Shown here: positions 23,570 through 34,349 of the stretch, in pieces
Numbering within the stretch: the first letter of the stretch is position 1
Layout of the letters: every line of letters begins with the position of its first letter
Origin: Linepithema humile
Lineage: Eukaryota > Arthropoda > Insecta > Hymenoptera > Formicidae
Direction: 5' to 3'
Length of the DNA: 64,000 bases
NCBI RefSeq assembly: GCF_040581485.1
Contig: NC_090132.1
Coordinates: forward strand, 27,105,911 to 27,169,910
Notes under the pieces: generated by a model
What the model was told of the DNA's origin: nothing
The model's input: only the letters and a program-made list of their open reading frames with translations
Databases searched by the model: none
Made by a program: the position numbers and the translations under genes

Positions 23570-25100
23570 TGCCCCACCACGAGATATTCTACTCCGGCTT
23601 CCTCGGCTTGCCGCGACAACAATCCGGTTGTTTTAGGACCGGACGAGTTTACTGCTTCGTATTTTGCTCGCTCAAACGCTTTCAATTCTGTCTTTCTCTT
23701 TGATCGATTTCGTAATTTTGACTCTCTTCTTATCTACGGCAAAAAATTTTTAAATAAAGTGTTTTAAATTTTTAATATTTTAAACTACTAGAATTAACAT
23801 ATCTTTACACTTTGTTGTTATCTAACATACAACGGTAAATATCGAAATTATTTCCAAGAAACGATTTCGTCTAATTATATTGAACGCCATAATTTACGAT
23901 TCTACATTGATAAGGAACATAAGGCAATTAATACGTGATAAAAATTGTCAGAAAAAATAACCAAGAGAGTCTTATCTAGCTCAAGCAATTACAAAGTAAT
24001 TATACTTCTTTCAGATAGTTATATTTTATAAAAGATTTTGTGTTTTTTGACGATACGATCAATTTATCGGTTATAACTGCTTTACGATTTATCGAGCTTT
24101 TTCTTCAACTTATTCGCCGCATCGTTAGATTATGGAATGCTATCCTAAAGCATGATAAACGCGAGCATTAATTATCTAATTAGTCATAACGTAAAAAAGA
24201 TGGTGCAACCAAAAGTGAAAGACTTTATATAAATCATTTATCTTTGTTTCGTCACATATTTTCGAAAGAAACTTTTTTTTATACCATTCAGATTTGTCAT
24301 AATACTAATTTGTATATAAAGAGCAAGATTTTTCTGTTTAAAAAGTAATGAAGAGAAAAAGATAATCAACTTCGTAAGATTTATATAATAAACTAAAATT
24401 TAATATTTTGCATTTAACAGTAGAATATTATATTGTCTTCGTTGCAATGTAATCTTATTTTTGTGTGTTTCCTGTAAAGAAACTTCTTTCGCTACAAAGA
24501 TGAGATAATTGTGTGTCCTGAAAATGTAAATTATAACGATTTTGATATTATCTCATTCATCAGATTTTAATTTCATGAGGTTGATCCGTTTCATCCAATT
24601 TCTTGATTTGCCAGATGAAATCATGTCAATCATTCCGCCGTGATTTCTCGTGATTTCCTGCGAATTACTCATCTCCACGTCGGCTATTCGGCAGTAACTC
24701 TATCCAAGTCGCGACTTTCTGGGTCAATCTCTAGTTAGCTTCTCAGCTTTAAGTGCCCGAGAAGCGAACCACAGCGAGAGTAAATCGAGGAGGCTGGTGT
24801 ATACGCCCCGAGACCTTAGATCGGATCCTCGTGGATCTCCTCGCTCCGCTTTGTTGCGCAACCGTCGATGATCTCGGGCACAGCGGTCCTGACACAATTA
24901 CCTGTTCAGGGCGACGGGATTAAAAGAAATGAAAAAGAAAGCAGAAAAAAATGTGAACCCTCTCAGTGTGCTCTCTCCGGGTTTTACGGTTTGACGAGCT
25001 TTTTGTGACTTCTTATTGTCGAACAAAAAAAACCACTGTCCGATCCCTTTTGCTTTTTCTCCGCTAAATGTCGTGCTGTTTCGCCGGCCGATTCTTTCCT
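23570..25100. other. AT-rich non-coding stretch
   Basis: Mostly AT-rich from 23.7 to 24.6 kb, then mixed. No protein motif, RNA gene or splice-supported exon was recognised. Confidence 0.5.
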
Positions 25101-25129
25101 GCACGATGTGTTGCAACTTGCAACGAAAT

Positions 25130-25830
25130 TCAGCCTTCAACTCGGCACGCGGCTGCCGTCACGCCGTCGACGTTAAAAGCTGGACCCCGCTTCGAGGCGT
25201 TACTCGATGACCATCGTTGCAGCGAATCGCATTGACAATGGATTCGCTCACGATTCTGCATGGTCACAAAACTCAACATCGAGCCTCGTCACCTTATGAA
25301 AACATAACGGTTAACCGTTCGCCGGACCGTTTCATTTCGCGATATCATTCGCGTTCGTTTTCTGCCTTGGAAATTTGTCGGCGACGATTATTCGCACGCG
25401 CCCCGCCGTCGTGGCTCTCCCAGAGAGAACCGGATGAACGGCGGAGGTTCGCTCGTGTTGGTGTTACTTCAGGGTCGTGATATTTGACGCTTATAGGCGG
25501 ATCGGAATTTGCGATCACGTCGCGACGGATTCTCCCGCACACGCGCATTCTATTCTCACACGACGACGACACCTTCCCTGTCGCGGGGTTGACAGCGTGT
25601 ACGTGCACGCGCGCGCGTGCACGCTCGCCGCGGAACCCATCATTAAACGCCTACGCGGATAAATATCGGCGAGGACGGAACGGCGCGATGTCGCTGATGG
25701 TGTCGTTGTGTCGCGACAAAGGCCGCGCGACGCACGCGGAATCGCGTCGCCCTAGTAAGAACACCGTTGACAATAGCGTGGCGCGCTCACCGGAAGCCTC
25801 GCTCGCCGTCGCGCCGCGGTGAAAGTTAAT
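25130..25830. promoter_or_regulatory. CpG-rich island, possible regulatory DNA
   Basis: About 700 bases of CpG-dense DNA with alternating purine-pyrimidine runs near 25600-25630. Overlapping frames on both strands (87, 112, 87 and 60 codons) indicate low stop density from composition rather than coding. No core promoter element or splice pair was found. Confidence 0.2.
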
Positions 25831-25839
25831 CATCCTAAA

Positions 25840-27990
25840 CGCTGCTCTCGGAGATTAGCCGGATCGTCGGGATCGTCGGGACTGGATGGAGATCGGCTTT
25901 AACTCGGTGTCTCGTTATGACTAGCACGCGAGTGTTGTTATCCCATGAAAATATATTTTCTAATAAGATTTGTAACACAAAGACATGATGACGAATTCTA
26001 TGGAATGAAAGAATTGCAAAAATATAAAAAATTGCAGTCTTACAATTAAAGAGTGAAAATTATTAAAAATATTATATATTTTAAACTTTATGTCCATTTT
26101 ATCCCCGGCAAAGTTGATAAATCTCATTGAGAACAGATATCGTGCAGCAGACATAATTATGAGGCCAGAAATGAGATTACGAGCACTCGGAAAACGGAGA
26201 TGATTCTTGTACAATAGATTTAAGGCTTTATTGCAACGAGTCGCTTAAATCTCGATGTGCTAATAAAGATATTGTAACACTTTCTCGCCTTCCAACGGCT
26301 ACGGGGCCATCTCGACGGTCGCAAACTCGTCTTTATTGTCGACGATCGAATCCTGTTCGGATCCTCGCCAGATCATTGCAATTTTCACGGCGTCCCTAGT
26401 GTGAGCGCAACACTGGAGCGCAAGACTGCTCTAAATCTTGCTTTAACGACATTCGAGATAAGTTAAGCATGAAGATCACGCTTGGTTGGCCCGCGGATTG
26501 TTGGTAGATCCTTCGACTTGCACAATTTTCGACCTAAATTCTACGAATGCTTCGAAGGCAATTACGAAAGGACGTTGCGAGTGAAGAAAGAAGTTTGGTG
26601 CAAAATTCCACCCACAATACAAATATTTTCTCATTAATGTTAAAAACATGCTAGACAATTCAAAATTAATAAAAAATTATATACAATTACATCGTATAGT
26701 TTAATTTTTATTTTTTTATTTTTCATGCATTTTTCATACAGTATTGATTATTTCTAACTAGGTTTCATTGTGTACAACATTTCTTTGCATTACACGTGTA
26801 AAATCGAGTTTAAAAGCATGGAAATTGTACGTATCTCAGCTGGCGAGTGCGAGGATTCGTCCGCGTGTATTCAACAAGCAAGTGCATTTATAACATACGG
26901 CAGTAACGATTGACGCGGAAGGGGCAATGCGATTTCTGTTCTCTCTGGATTGGTCACCACACCGTCGCGTTTTCAGTGGGAGGAGCGCGTTGTGTACGAA
27001 TGCTACGGCCGCGCATAGTGAAAATGCATAATGCATGCCTACGTAACTGTCAGCGATATGAGCATCCACGGGCGGCTTCGTTACACCTCTTCGCGTTACG
27101 CGGCACGCAATCACGTTTCTTTGTGTACATGCACGCGCGTGAATCGTACTTGTGGCGACTGGATGATAAATCGCGGCATATCCGATTCGATAAGGATCTC
27201 GGGAATGATCTGCAAGACGCTCGCCGCGTGTTTACCAACTATTTTCGCGAGAAGGATATTTTCTGCAAAAACATATTTATGAAGTATTAACACGTTGACA
27301 GTTATCACACATGTAACAAGTAATATGCGTTACTGTAAAAAAAAAAAAACTAAACGTATGTATGTAAACGTGACCTATTATATGCTTGATACTTCTATCG
27401 ATAAAATAATGATTATTGGTAGCGGTTCTACTTTAATTTCTATCGTGCAGTTATGTGTTTTTTAGAAATAATTTTGCCAAGACTTCTGCTTCGCTACGAC
27501 GAGAAATCGATTGAGGCTTTCTTACGAGATCATGACGACCGCTTAATAATCTCTGGACACGCGTCAGCACCGATGCTAATACGGTTTCTTACAATTAGGT
27601 CTGACGAATAAGCACAGCGAGATCCCAACCGATGTGAATCATTGAAGAATGTTCACTGTTTCACTGGCTTTTGTTGTCAGGTGTGCGAAGATACTTTTGG
27701 ACTACGAGCCTCGACTTTGAACGTTGCACTTTCGACAAAACGTCGACTGTGCTTTCAACGTAGGAAGTACAGCGTACGCGGGATTCCCTTGTCAATTTAC
27801 ATATAAAACATATTGTTTTAGCCCACGTAATGGAGCAGATCTTTATCTTGCAAATATTAGAATCTCTTCTCTCGCCTTTATAGAATGACATTATTATGTC
27901 ATTCAAATATTTTTAAGATGATGCAGAAATCATTCCATTTTAATAATTATGATGATTGACATAATTGACATCTGTATTTATTAAAAAATC
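25840..27990. other. Non-coding stretch
   Basis: AT-rich except for a CpG-rich patch at 26.85-27.25 kb, where four frames overlap on both strands, the longest 126 codons (26910-27290). None shows a domain. A 12-base A-run lies near 27339. No RNA gene seen. Confidence 0.45.
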
Positions 27991-27995
27991 TTCCT

Positions 27996-28020
27996 ACACA
28001 CGCGCGCGCGCACACACACA
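27996..28020. repeat. (CA)/(CG) alternating dinucleotide repeat
   Basis: CACACGCGCGCGCG followed by CACACACACA: a short alternating purine-pyrimidine tract with Z-DNA potential. Confidence 0.92.
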
Positions 28021-28332
28021 AAATTGCGCTCTAAGAATTTTTGTATCCAACTGAATAAATATTTTTTGCTATCACGTAATAAAATTTTTTTCTCTCCAGC
28101 GTTGTTACTGTTGCCGAAATGATCATCGTGCAATTGCAAAATATGATTTGTTATTTCGATCGTTCGGTATCTTTGGTATGCGATGGTCATTGGTCAGCCT
28201 GGAGAGATCCTTGAAAACCTCCAGAATGACGCAATTGGAGCCAAATGCCTTCCATGTACTCACCCTCCTCACACACGCCTAATCTGCCGATCGCGTTTGG
28301 TAATTATCTTTCGCTTGTCTCCTTCTCGCGAC

Positions 28333-28375
28333 CATAATTGGGTCGGTGGCAGGCTCATTTCTCGCTCTCTTGAAA
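28333..28375. repeat. Weak direct repeat, copy A
   Basis: CATAATTGG, then GGT.AG, ATTTCTC and GAAA blocks recur in order at 28818-28857, an offset of about 485 bases. Similarity outside these blocks is weak. Confidence 0.35.
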
Positions 28376-28817
28376 TGTTTAGAGAGTAAACGATACTGTA
28401 TTTGATCTTTAAATGATGCACATTGTATTGCAACACTTGACATTGTACTTTACATCTGTCAACCAATTTATTTAGAACTTCTATTTTTTATTCATCAATC
28501 AAAGTGAGCAAAGTGACGCGTGTGCATTGATTATTTAATATTTTTTTCTTAATGTGGCAAGAATAATTGATTAATAATTAAATTTCATCGCAGGTTAAAT
28601 TCGTATATTAAAAAATATTTGTTTAGGACATCCGTTTAAATGAGTGACGATGATAATTTTATGTTAATGAACTTAAAATATTTGTTTTTTCTGCACGCTG
28701 CCGTGACAACGTAACGCGAGTTAAAACAACATACATGTATATCTATCTTTGATGTTATCGCGAAAGAGACGCTGGTGTCACTCGCGATCTATCATGTCAT
28801 CTATCTCTGGTTTTAAT

Positions 28818-28857
28818 CATAATTGGATTAATGGTTAGATTTCTCTCCTCATCGAAA
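28818..28857. repeat. Weak direct repeat, copy B
   Basis: Partner of 28333-28375. It shares CATAATTGG and the downstream ATTTCTC...CGAAA order. Confidence 0.35.
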
Positions 28858-28859
28858 CT

Positions 28860-30590
28860 ATCCTCCCACTCTTTGCTCGGCGTGTCTCGATCCTCCTCGA
28901 TGATTACGAATCGACCGTAATTATTGCGATATCTGGCTTGCAAGCGATTCGGTATTTAAGATGACGTCAACTCTGGTAATGCCGATGTCGATTTGCCGTT
29001 TCAATCGAGCAATTTGTATCATGCACAATCGCGCTGTTACCAGAATACTGAATACATTGGAATATTTTTTGAAACAATATATGCAGAATTTTTACATTTT
29101 GCGACAATTAAAAATATTGTATCGTTTTCTTCTTCATAAAAAGTACAAGCTAATTTTAATTAATACAAATTAATTTTTTAAAAATAAGAACTGCTTACAG
29201 TTCCCTTTTCTCTGTTAATATTTATTGTATTATTTCCTAAAAAAATTATTAATAAAAAATGCTAATTGTTACACAAAAGTGCGCTTCGTAACACGCTGGA
29301 AATATTAAGATACAATTTGATTATTTATCTAAGACGTTTCACGACGTATATAAATGCAAGAATAATTGCCGCTTCCGCAATTATCCGCCAAATCACGCAT
29401 TGTTCTCCCCATTGACAGTATTGTGAACACCACTCAACAGATCGTGGGCACGTGTATTGTCTACGGAGAGATGCGCGTGGCCGACTAACTGCCGCACTTT
29501 AGCAGGTTGTATTCCCAAACAGCGCAAAGTGATTGTCTGACGATTTTACATATTTTAGCATATTTAACACATCAACTACTGCATAATTAATGTTCTCACG
29601 CACACATCGACATCGGCATTACTTTATAAAATATTACTCGCCGATCAGAAATTAAAATCTGAAATAAATTACAGCACATCTACTTCTGACGAAACTTGCG
29701 AAACGCCTAATTATTTCCTTTCTTTGCAAAGCTATTGTACAATAATTACCCTTAATTTCTATACGCGTATTTCGTGATTCCGCAAAATGCATGTACAGGC
29801 GCGAAAAGCGTGAGTGTTGGCAACCGAGTCAGCCGGACTCGCCGGGAGTGCAAGGGGTTAATGCGCGAGCCGAGCCGACTCGGGGAGATCCGCATTTACG
29901 AAGATAGAAGCGGTAATTCGCGGCGTTTTGTTCCCGGTGATTATGCACTTACACGCCCGCCGGAGCGCATCCACGCCTCGGCGTGTACGTACGAATGCGC
30001 GCGCCCGTTCGCGAGAGCGCACTCGGTCGTGCATTACACGCCGCGGCCCGTGTGTCTCGGGTTGCTTCATTCCACATCGCGATATTCCACATTCTTCCCA
30101 CACGTGCAAGAACACATTGGTAGGTACACGGTGCCCGAGATGCCTGATGCTGATACGAACGATGCCGGGTCGCCGTCACTACCACGCCGCGCCATTTATG
30201 GGGAGGGGAGGGAGCATCGGAACCGTTTACAGGACGCACCGGGCGCGTCCCACCGAGGGAATCCTCGCCGTTTTTTCATGAGAAGCGGGTCCTCATCGGC
30301 CCGTAACTTTCCGCATAAAACGCGTCAATATATTAAACTCTCTCATCAATGAGGAAAGATATTTAATTCTCTAATTTAATATTTAAATTCTTATCTTGTT
30401 TAAAATTTTTATATGCGATATAATTTAACATGACGATAGCTGAACCTTTGTAACTTGTAAACAGTGTAAAATAAAAATCGCAATAAGATTGCGAAATATG
30501 TTTGAAAATGATCTATTTCTTGACATTTGTCAATACGGAATTATTTTCCCCAGAAACTTCCCAAAGTTTTCGAATCTAAAACATACTGAC
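28860..30590. other. Non-coding stretch including a CpG-rich island
   Basis: AT-rich, except for 29.80-30.30 kb, which is strongly CpG-rich. That island contains a 192-codon plus frame (GTG at 29774 to 30352) and overlapping frames of 117, 96 and 85 codons. The coexistence of open frames in several registers and the Arg/His/Ser bias point to composition rather than coding. Confidence 0.4.
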
Positions 30591-30591
30591 A

Positions 30592-30779
30592 ATGAGCAAT
30601 GAGATAGTCTATTCAAATCTCTGTAAAGCGTATATAGCGCAAGAGGATTACGTAAGACCGTCGGCACACTCTGGGAATATGCAGCGCGCAGGGGAGAGTT
30701 TGTGCAATGTCAAGGCAGAATTGATTCCGCAAATGAGGTGCGCACTTGAAGGAATTTGGGAAGGGCAGAAATTACGCCG
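30592..30779 (+). CDS. Possible small 5' coding exon ending at a consensus splice donor
   Basis: An ATG at 30592 opens 62 codons that end at CCG/GTAAGTATG, a strong donor (GT at 30780-30781). In the unspliced frame the stop TAA lies inside the donor. There is an in-frame stop just upstream, so the ATG would be the start. The predicted peptide (MSNEIVYSNLCKAYIAQEDY, then a mixed charged segment with two Trp/Met-bearing turns) is balanced in composition, unlike most frames in this window. No signal peptide or domain is recognised. An ATG frame that runs exactly into a consensus donor is suggestive, but with one exon and no partner it remains a weak call. Confidence 0.22.
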
Positions 30780-30789
30780 GTAAGTATGT

Positions 30790-32860
30790 TGAGTACGCGG
30801 GGCTGTGAATTTTCGCGGATTCGCGGTCGTCTAAGAACGGCTAACCGCAATGCCTGGGAGATTGAAACGGGAAGGCGCAGCACCGTCTATGGTGTTTCTC
30901 AATGGGCGGTAAATGCACCGTCGGAGGATGCGGAGCCGCGATGCGATTGCGGGAGGTGGGAGATACGTGAGATACGGTTTAACGTTCTCATAGTTCCAGC
31001 GTCGCCTTCCTCTATTCTTCTCCGGGAGCGTCGTGGGCGTAGGAAAAGGGTTTATCGCTGATTTTAATGCGCGACAGGCGCGCGCGAGCCGCATAATTAG
31101 CCTCTCGCCTGATTCGCAACTAAATCAAATTGAAATTACGACTGCGAATAGCTTCATTAAGACGCGTGAGTGAAATCGAAACGACGTTTCCATAAAATCT
31201 GTCTCACGCTGAGAATGAATGATTGCCTTCATGTCCGGACCTTTTTCTTATCCTCCGACATTAAGCGTGTAAATATCGGGTATCGCAAGAGCTGCGCACT
31301 TTCTCGCGATACAAAAATTCTACGATCATAAATTAAGATGTTTTGATAAAGATGATTTTTCTCTTAGAATTGTTGCGGAGTCGCGTACAAATTACCGGAT
31401 GTAATTTGCAAGACGCGAGGTGAAAAGCAAAAGACAAAAATCGCCAGGCAATAATCGTACGATATCGTGTTATGAACATAAGGCATGTTTGTTGCGCTAC
31501 ATTAAATAGATAATGTAAGCGATACCGACTGGTTTCCAGTAGGAATACGAGTAAATACTGGCTACACGACAAATATCTCTGCGGTGAATGAACTATATGA
31601 AAACGGCGAGTCGCGCCAAAGATGCGCACACAAAATTCAACACGAGGGTAATAAACTTGTGAGAGAATCCAGGTGCGCCAGTGCGAAAGCGGTGACCCAT
31701 TATCGCACCTGCGGGGGAAGTCATCGCCGAGGATCGTCCCAGTCGACTCACCTAAGAATGTTTCGAAAGGCCTTAACAAGATAAACATACGCGTGAGTAT
31801 GATTTTCACGAGTGCGACCGTTATTCCTATTGCGAAGCTACGTGATTTCTCACGCAACCAACAAAGGCAATATTTACGATTCCAAAATAATCAATATACG
31901 AAACTGCTAAGTGCCATTTGTTGACTTTATCGCGGAAAAAAATTAGCTCAAATATAAATAAATTCGATAATACACAAAGAAAATTGTAATTTTTTAAATT
32001 GATTTAATTATATTTGTTAATATAAGCAAGCACAACTAAAATAAATAAGACTTTTTACGAATTTATTTCATCAACTATGATTCTATTTTTTACAATTTAT
32101 TGTCTTATTGATTAACTTTATTCTGAGAATCTACGTTGCGTTAAGTTACAATAACTGGTCTTGAACATTTGCTTGAAGAAGTTTTAATAATACTTTTTAC
32201 GAGCTAGATTAATCTCCGCGAAATTCTACGCAATGCTTTCGACGTTGCCTCATATCTCATCCCGTCACTTCATCAATGAAGCGCGTCTATCGCGTATCGA
32301 CATTACCCCACGTATATAATCACAATCTCCGTCGACTTATTCACTTTCACTCGCTTCATTCACTCCGGCGCTCGGACGTTTCCGACGAAAGCCGGTGGCA
32401 ATTCTCTATCCATCGCTAAACATCTTTCCGCTCCGAAGAATCGATCTAATAATACTGTAAACTGCGCGGCATTTCTCTTACCTGCGTAAACTTCTTGGAA
32501 AAAATTAGGAATAGACAAAAAATCGCGGAGAAATCTTCGCAGCGCTCTGAGCGGTATATTTATCTCGCGGGCTCCCAGTTTTTAGATAGCAAAACAGAAA
32601 GATGCGATCAAATTCCCAATACGCTAACTGTAAAGCACAAGAACTGAATCTAGTTAGCCAGTGCCGATTTCATTTAATTTTTAAAGAAATTAAACCATCG
32701 GGCTATTAAGCATCGAAGCTTGGACCTTGACGAATTCTTCAATATTAGATCGTAGTCTCGATACGTTATAAGCTTCTTCAAGCGGTAAAAAAAGAGCCGA
32801 ACGCTCTACTTCTATTCTTCGCGAATCTCATCGTAAATACACCACATTTCCCGGTCGCGG
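30790..32860. other. Non-coding stretch
   Basis: A CpG-rich segment runs to about 31.1 kb, then mixed and AT-rich DNA. A 174-codon minus-strand frame (31857 down to 31333) starts only at TTG, has hydrophobic stretches and no family motif, and contains internal donor-like and acceptor-like sites only about 44 bases apart. I do not call it. Confidence 0.4.
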
Positions 32861-32879
32861 CGAGTCGCCGTTAATCACG

Positions 32880-33245
32880 CGTACGCGTGTGCAATGTACT
32901 CGTGGACGTGTGTGCACGCGTGCACTCGTATACACAATCGTACATACGGTCTCCTTCGACGGGCGTAGCGGGAGCAACGGGAGCGGAGCGCCGCTCGTCA
33001 GGGTGGGGTTCGCCGGGCCGCACCAGTGGAAGTTTAACTCTTCGGTTTTACTTTCTAAGATCTTTCCCTCCCCGGCCCGCCTCGCTTCTCTTCCTGGATA
33101 CTCGCGTTACTGTCGTACGACGGCCGTTCGTCCCGAGCGAACACCTACTCCTGAGCAGGCAGACTGTAAAATTTCTTTCCTTCTCGCCGCCCCTTGTCTC
33201 CGGTGTCCTTTCACGAAATTCGTTTCGCTCCTTTTCACAGCAGGA
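32880..33245. promoter_or_regulatory. CpG-rich island, possible regulatory DNA
   Basis: CpG-dense DNA with overlapping plus frames of 160 and 174 codons that are Arg/Ser-rich, plus opposing frames. It includes the left copy of a diverged repeat (32999-33075). No core promoter motif is fixed. Confidence 0.2.
32999..33075. repeat. Diverged direct repeat, copy A
   Basis: CAGGGTGGGG (32999), then an ACTTTCTAAG block (33050), then pyrimidine-rich TTTCCCTCC. The same order appears at 33863-33935, with offsets of 864 and 856 bases. Confidence 0.5.
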
Positions 33246-33456
33246 GAAGCGGATGCCGGGTGGTCGGACGATGATAAGCAAGTTCCTAAAATTTTTTTTC
33301 TTGATAGTATTGTTTGGGATCTACACGAGTTTTTATTGCCACTCTTGTGCGATGTGGAATTTATTCTGAAATTATTCAGCAGTGTATCGAGCAATTTATT
33401 AAGAACTTCGTAGATTTTTATATATTTTATATGGTTATTTCGCGCGCAGTAAATTT

Positions 33457-33540
33457 TTCTCTTCTTCATTAACGATGTTGAATGATTTTTTTTGTAAAAT
33501 TACATTTTTACTAAAGAAATTTTTTCAAATTTAAGAAAAA
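33457..33540. repeat. Tandem-type direct repeat, copy A
   Basis: CTTCTTCAT, TTGAA, AAAT, TTTT, AAGAAATT and TTTCAAA blocks recur in order at 33612-33690, an offset of 155 bases. Confidence 0.55.
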
Positions 33541-33580
33541 ATTCACAGATTTTTACATGCTCCATATCATTTTCTCGCAT

Positions 33581-33602
33581 GTGTGTGTGTGTGTGTGTGT
33601 GT
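33581..33602. repeat. (GT)n microsatellite
   Basis: Eleven GT units between the two copies of the 155-base-offset duplication. Confidence 0.95.
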
Positions 33603-33611
33603 TGGATATCT

Positions 33612-33690
33612 CTCTCTTCTTCATCACATTTGAAATAACTTCATTACGAAATCGTACTTTTGAGCCAAGAAATTCTTTCAAAATTCAACT
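33612..33690. repeat. Tandem-type direct repeat, copy B
   Basis: Partner of 33457-33540, ending in AAGAAATTCTTTCAAAATTC. Confidence 0.55.
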
Positions 33691-33862
33691 CTAAATAGAT
33701 GAGCGACGTTCGAAAACGATAATCGCTGATACTCCATCTCATCGTGACAGTGCTATTTTTTTTTTTTTCAATGCCGTTTTAAATTCGTTCACCACGCGCG
33801 CACGTATGCGAGGCTCATGCGTGTGGGAGCGTGCAACATTACGGTGTGCGAGTAGACCACGC

Positions 33863-33935
33863 CAGGGTGGGGTCCACTCGCATCCGACTTGGCGTTTTCA
33901 GTTTCACTTTCTAAGTCGTCGTTTCCCCTCCGTTC
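33863..33935. repeat. Diverged direct repeat, copy B
   Basis: Partner of 32999-33075, inside a second CpG-rich island (33.79-34.15 kb). The 124-codon plus frame there (33806-34180) is Arg/Ser-rich and not called. Confidence 0.5.
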
Positions 33936-34327
33936 CTCCTTCCCCACTTGAGGCCACCTTGCGGGAGCGCGATCCGGGCTCCGGAGTAGTCAGCCACCCC
34001 ACGCCCTACTATTCACTCGACGCCGCTCGCGGATGCAAGGATCGAGAGATCCACGGCTGCTCTCTCGATCGTGCGGCGCCGATCGACGCGATTGTTCCCG
34101 TTACGCGTCTACGGGAAATCGCCGAGAATCGTTTCGCCGAATTAATCTACTTCGATGCGCTATGTTTTTTCTTCGTTTAGCCAGAAGGAATCATTTCCTT
34201 TAGAATCCTAACGGCAATAGGCGCTCTCTATTTTATCAGGAGTAAAAATCATTTCGTCAGCTAACTTGAAATCATGTTAATATTAATACTTTTACTTAAA
34301 AATTATTTTTTTTAATGCAATTTGTTC

Positions 34328-34343
34328 AATATATATATATATC
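34328..34343. repeat. (AT)n microsatellite
   Basis: Seven to eight AT units in very AT-rich DNA. Confidence 0.9.
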
Positions 34344-34349
34344 GTTTAT

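Noticed and set aside
28503..28525. GTGAGCAAAGT followed by GTGTG, resembling mature miR-87
   Set aside because: Several central mismatches, and no complementary arm within 100 bases on either side, so no precursor hairpin.
29774..30352. 192-codon open frame
   Set aside because: Needs a GTG start, lies in CpG-rich DNA and overlaps three other frames of 85-117 codons. No motif recognised.
31333..31857. 174-codon minus-strand frame with hydrophobic stretches, considered as a chemoreceptor fragment
   Set aside because: Starts at TTG, lacks any receptor signature I know, and has no supporting exon structure. The donor and acceptor inside it would give a 44-base intron, too short.
32887..33413. 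Overlapping 160- and 174-codon plus frames
   Set aside because: Two registers open over the same island, both Arg/Ser-rich; compositional.
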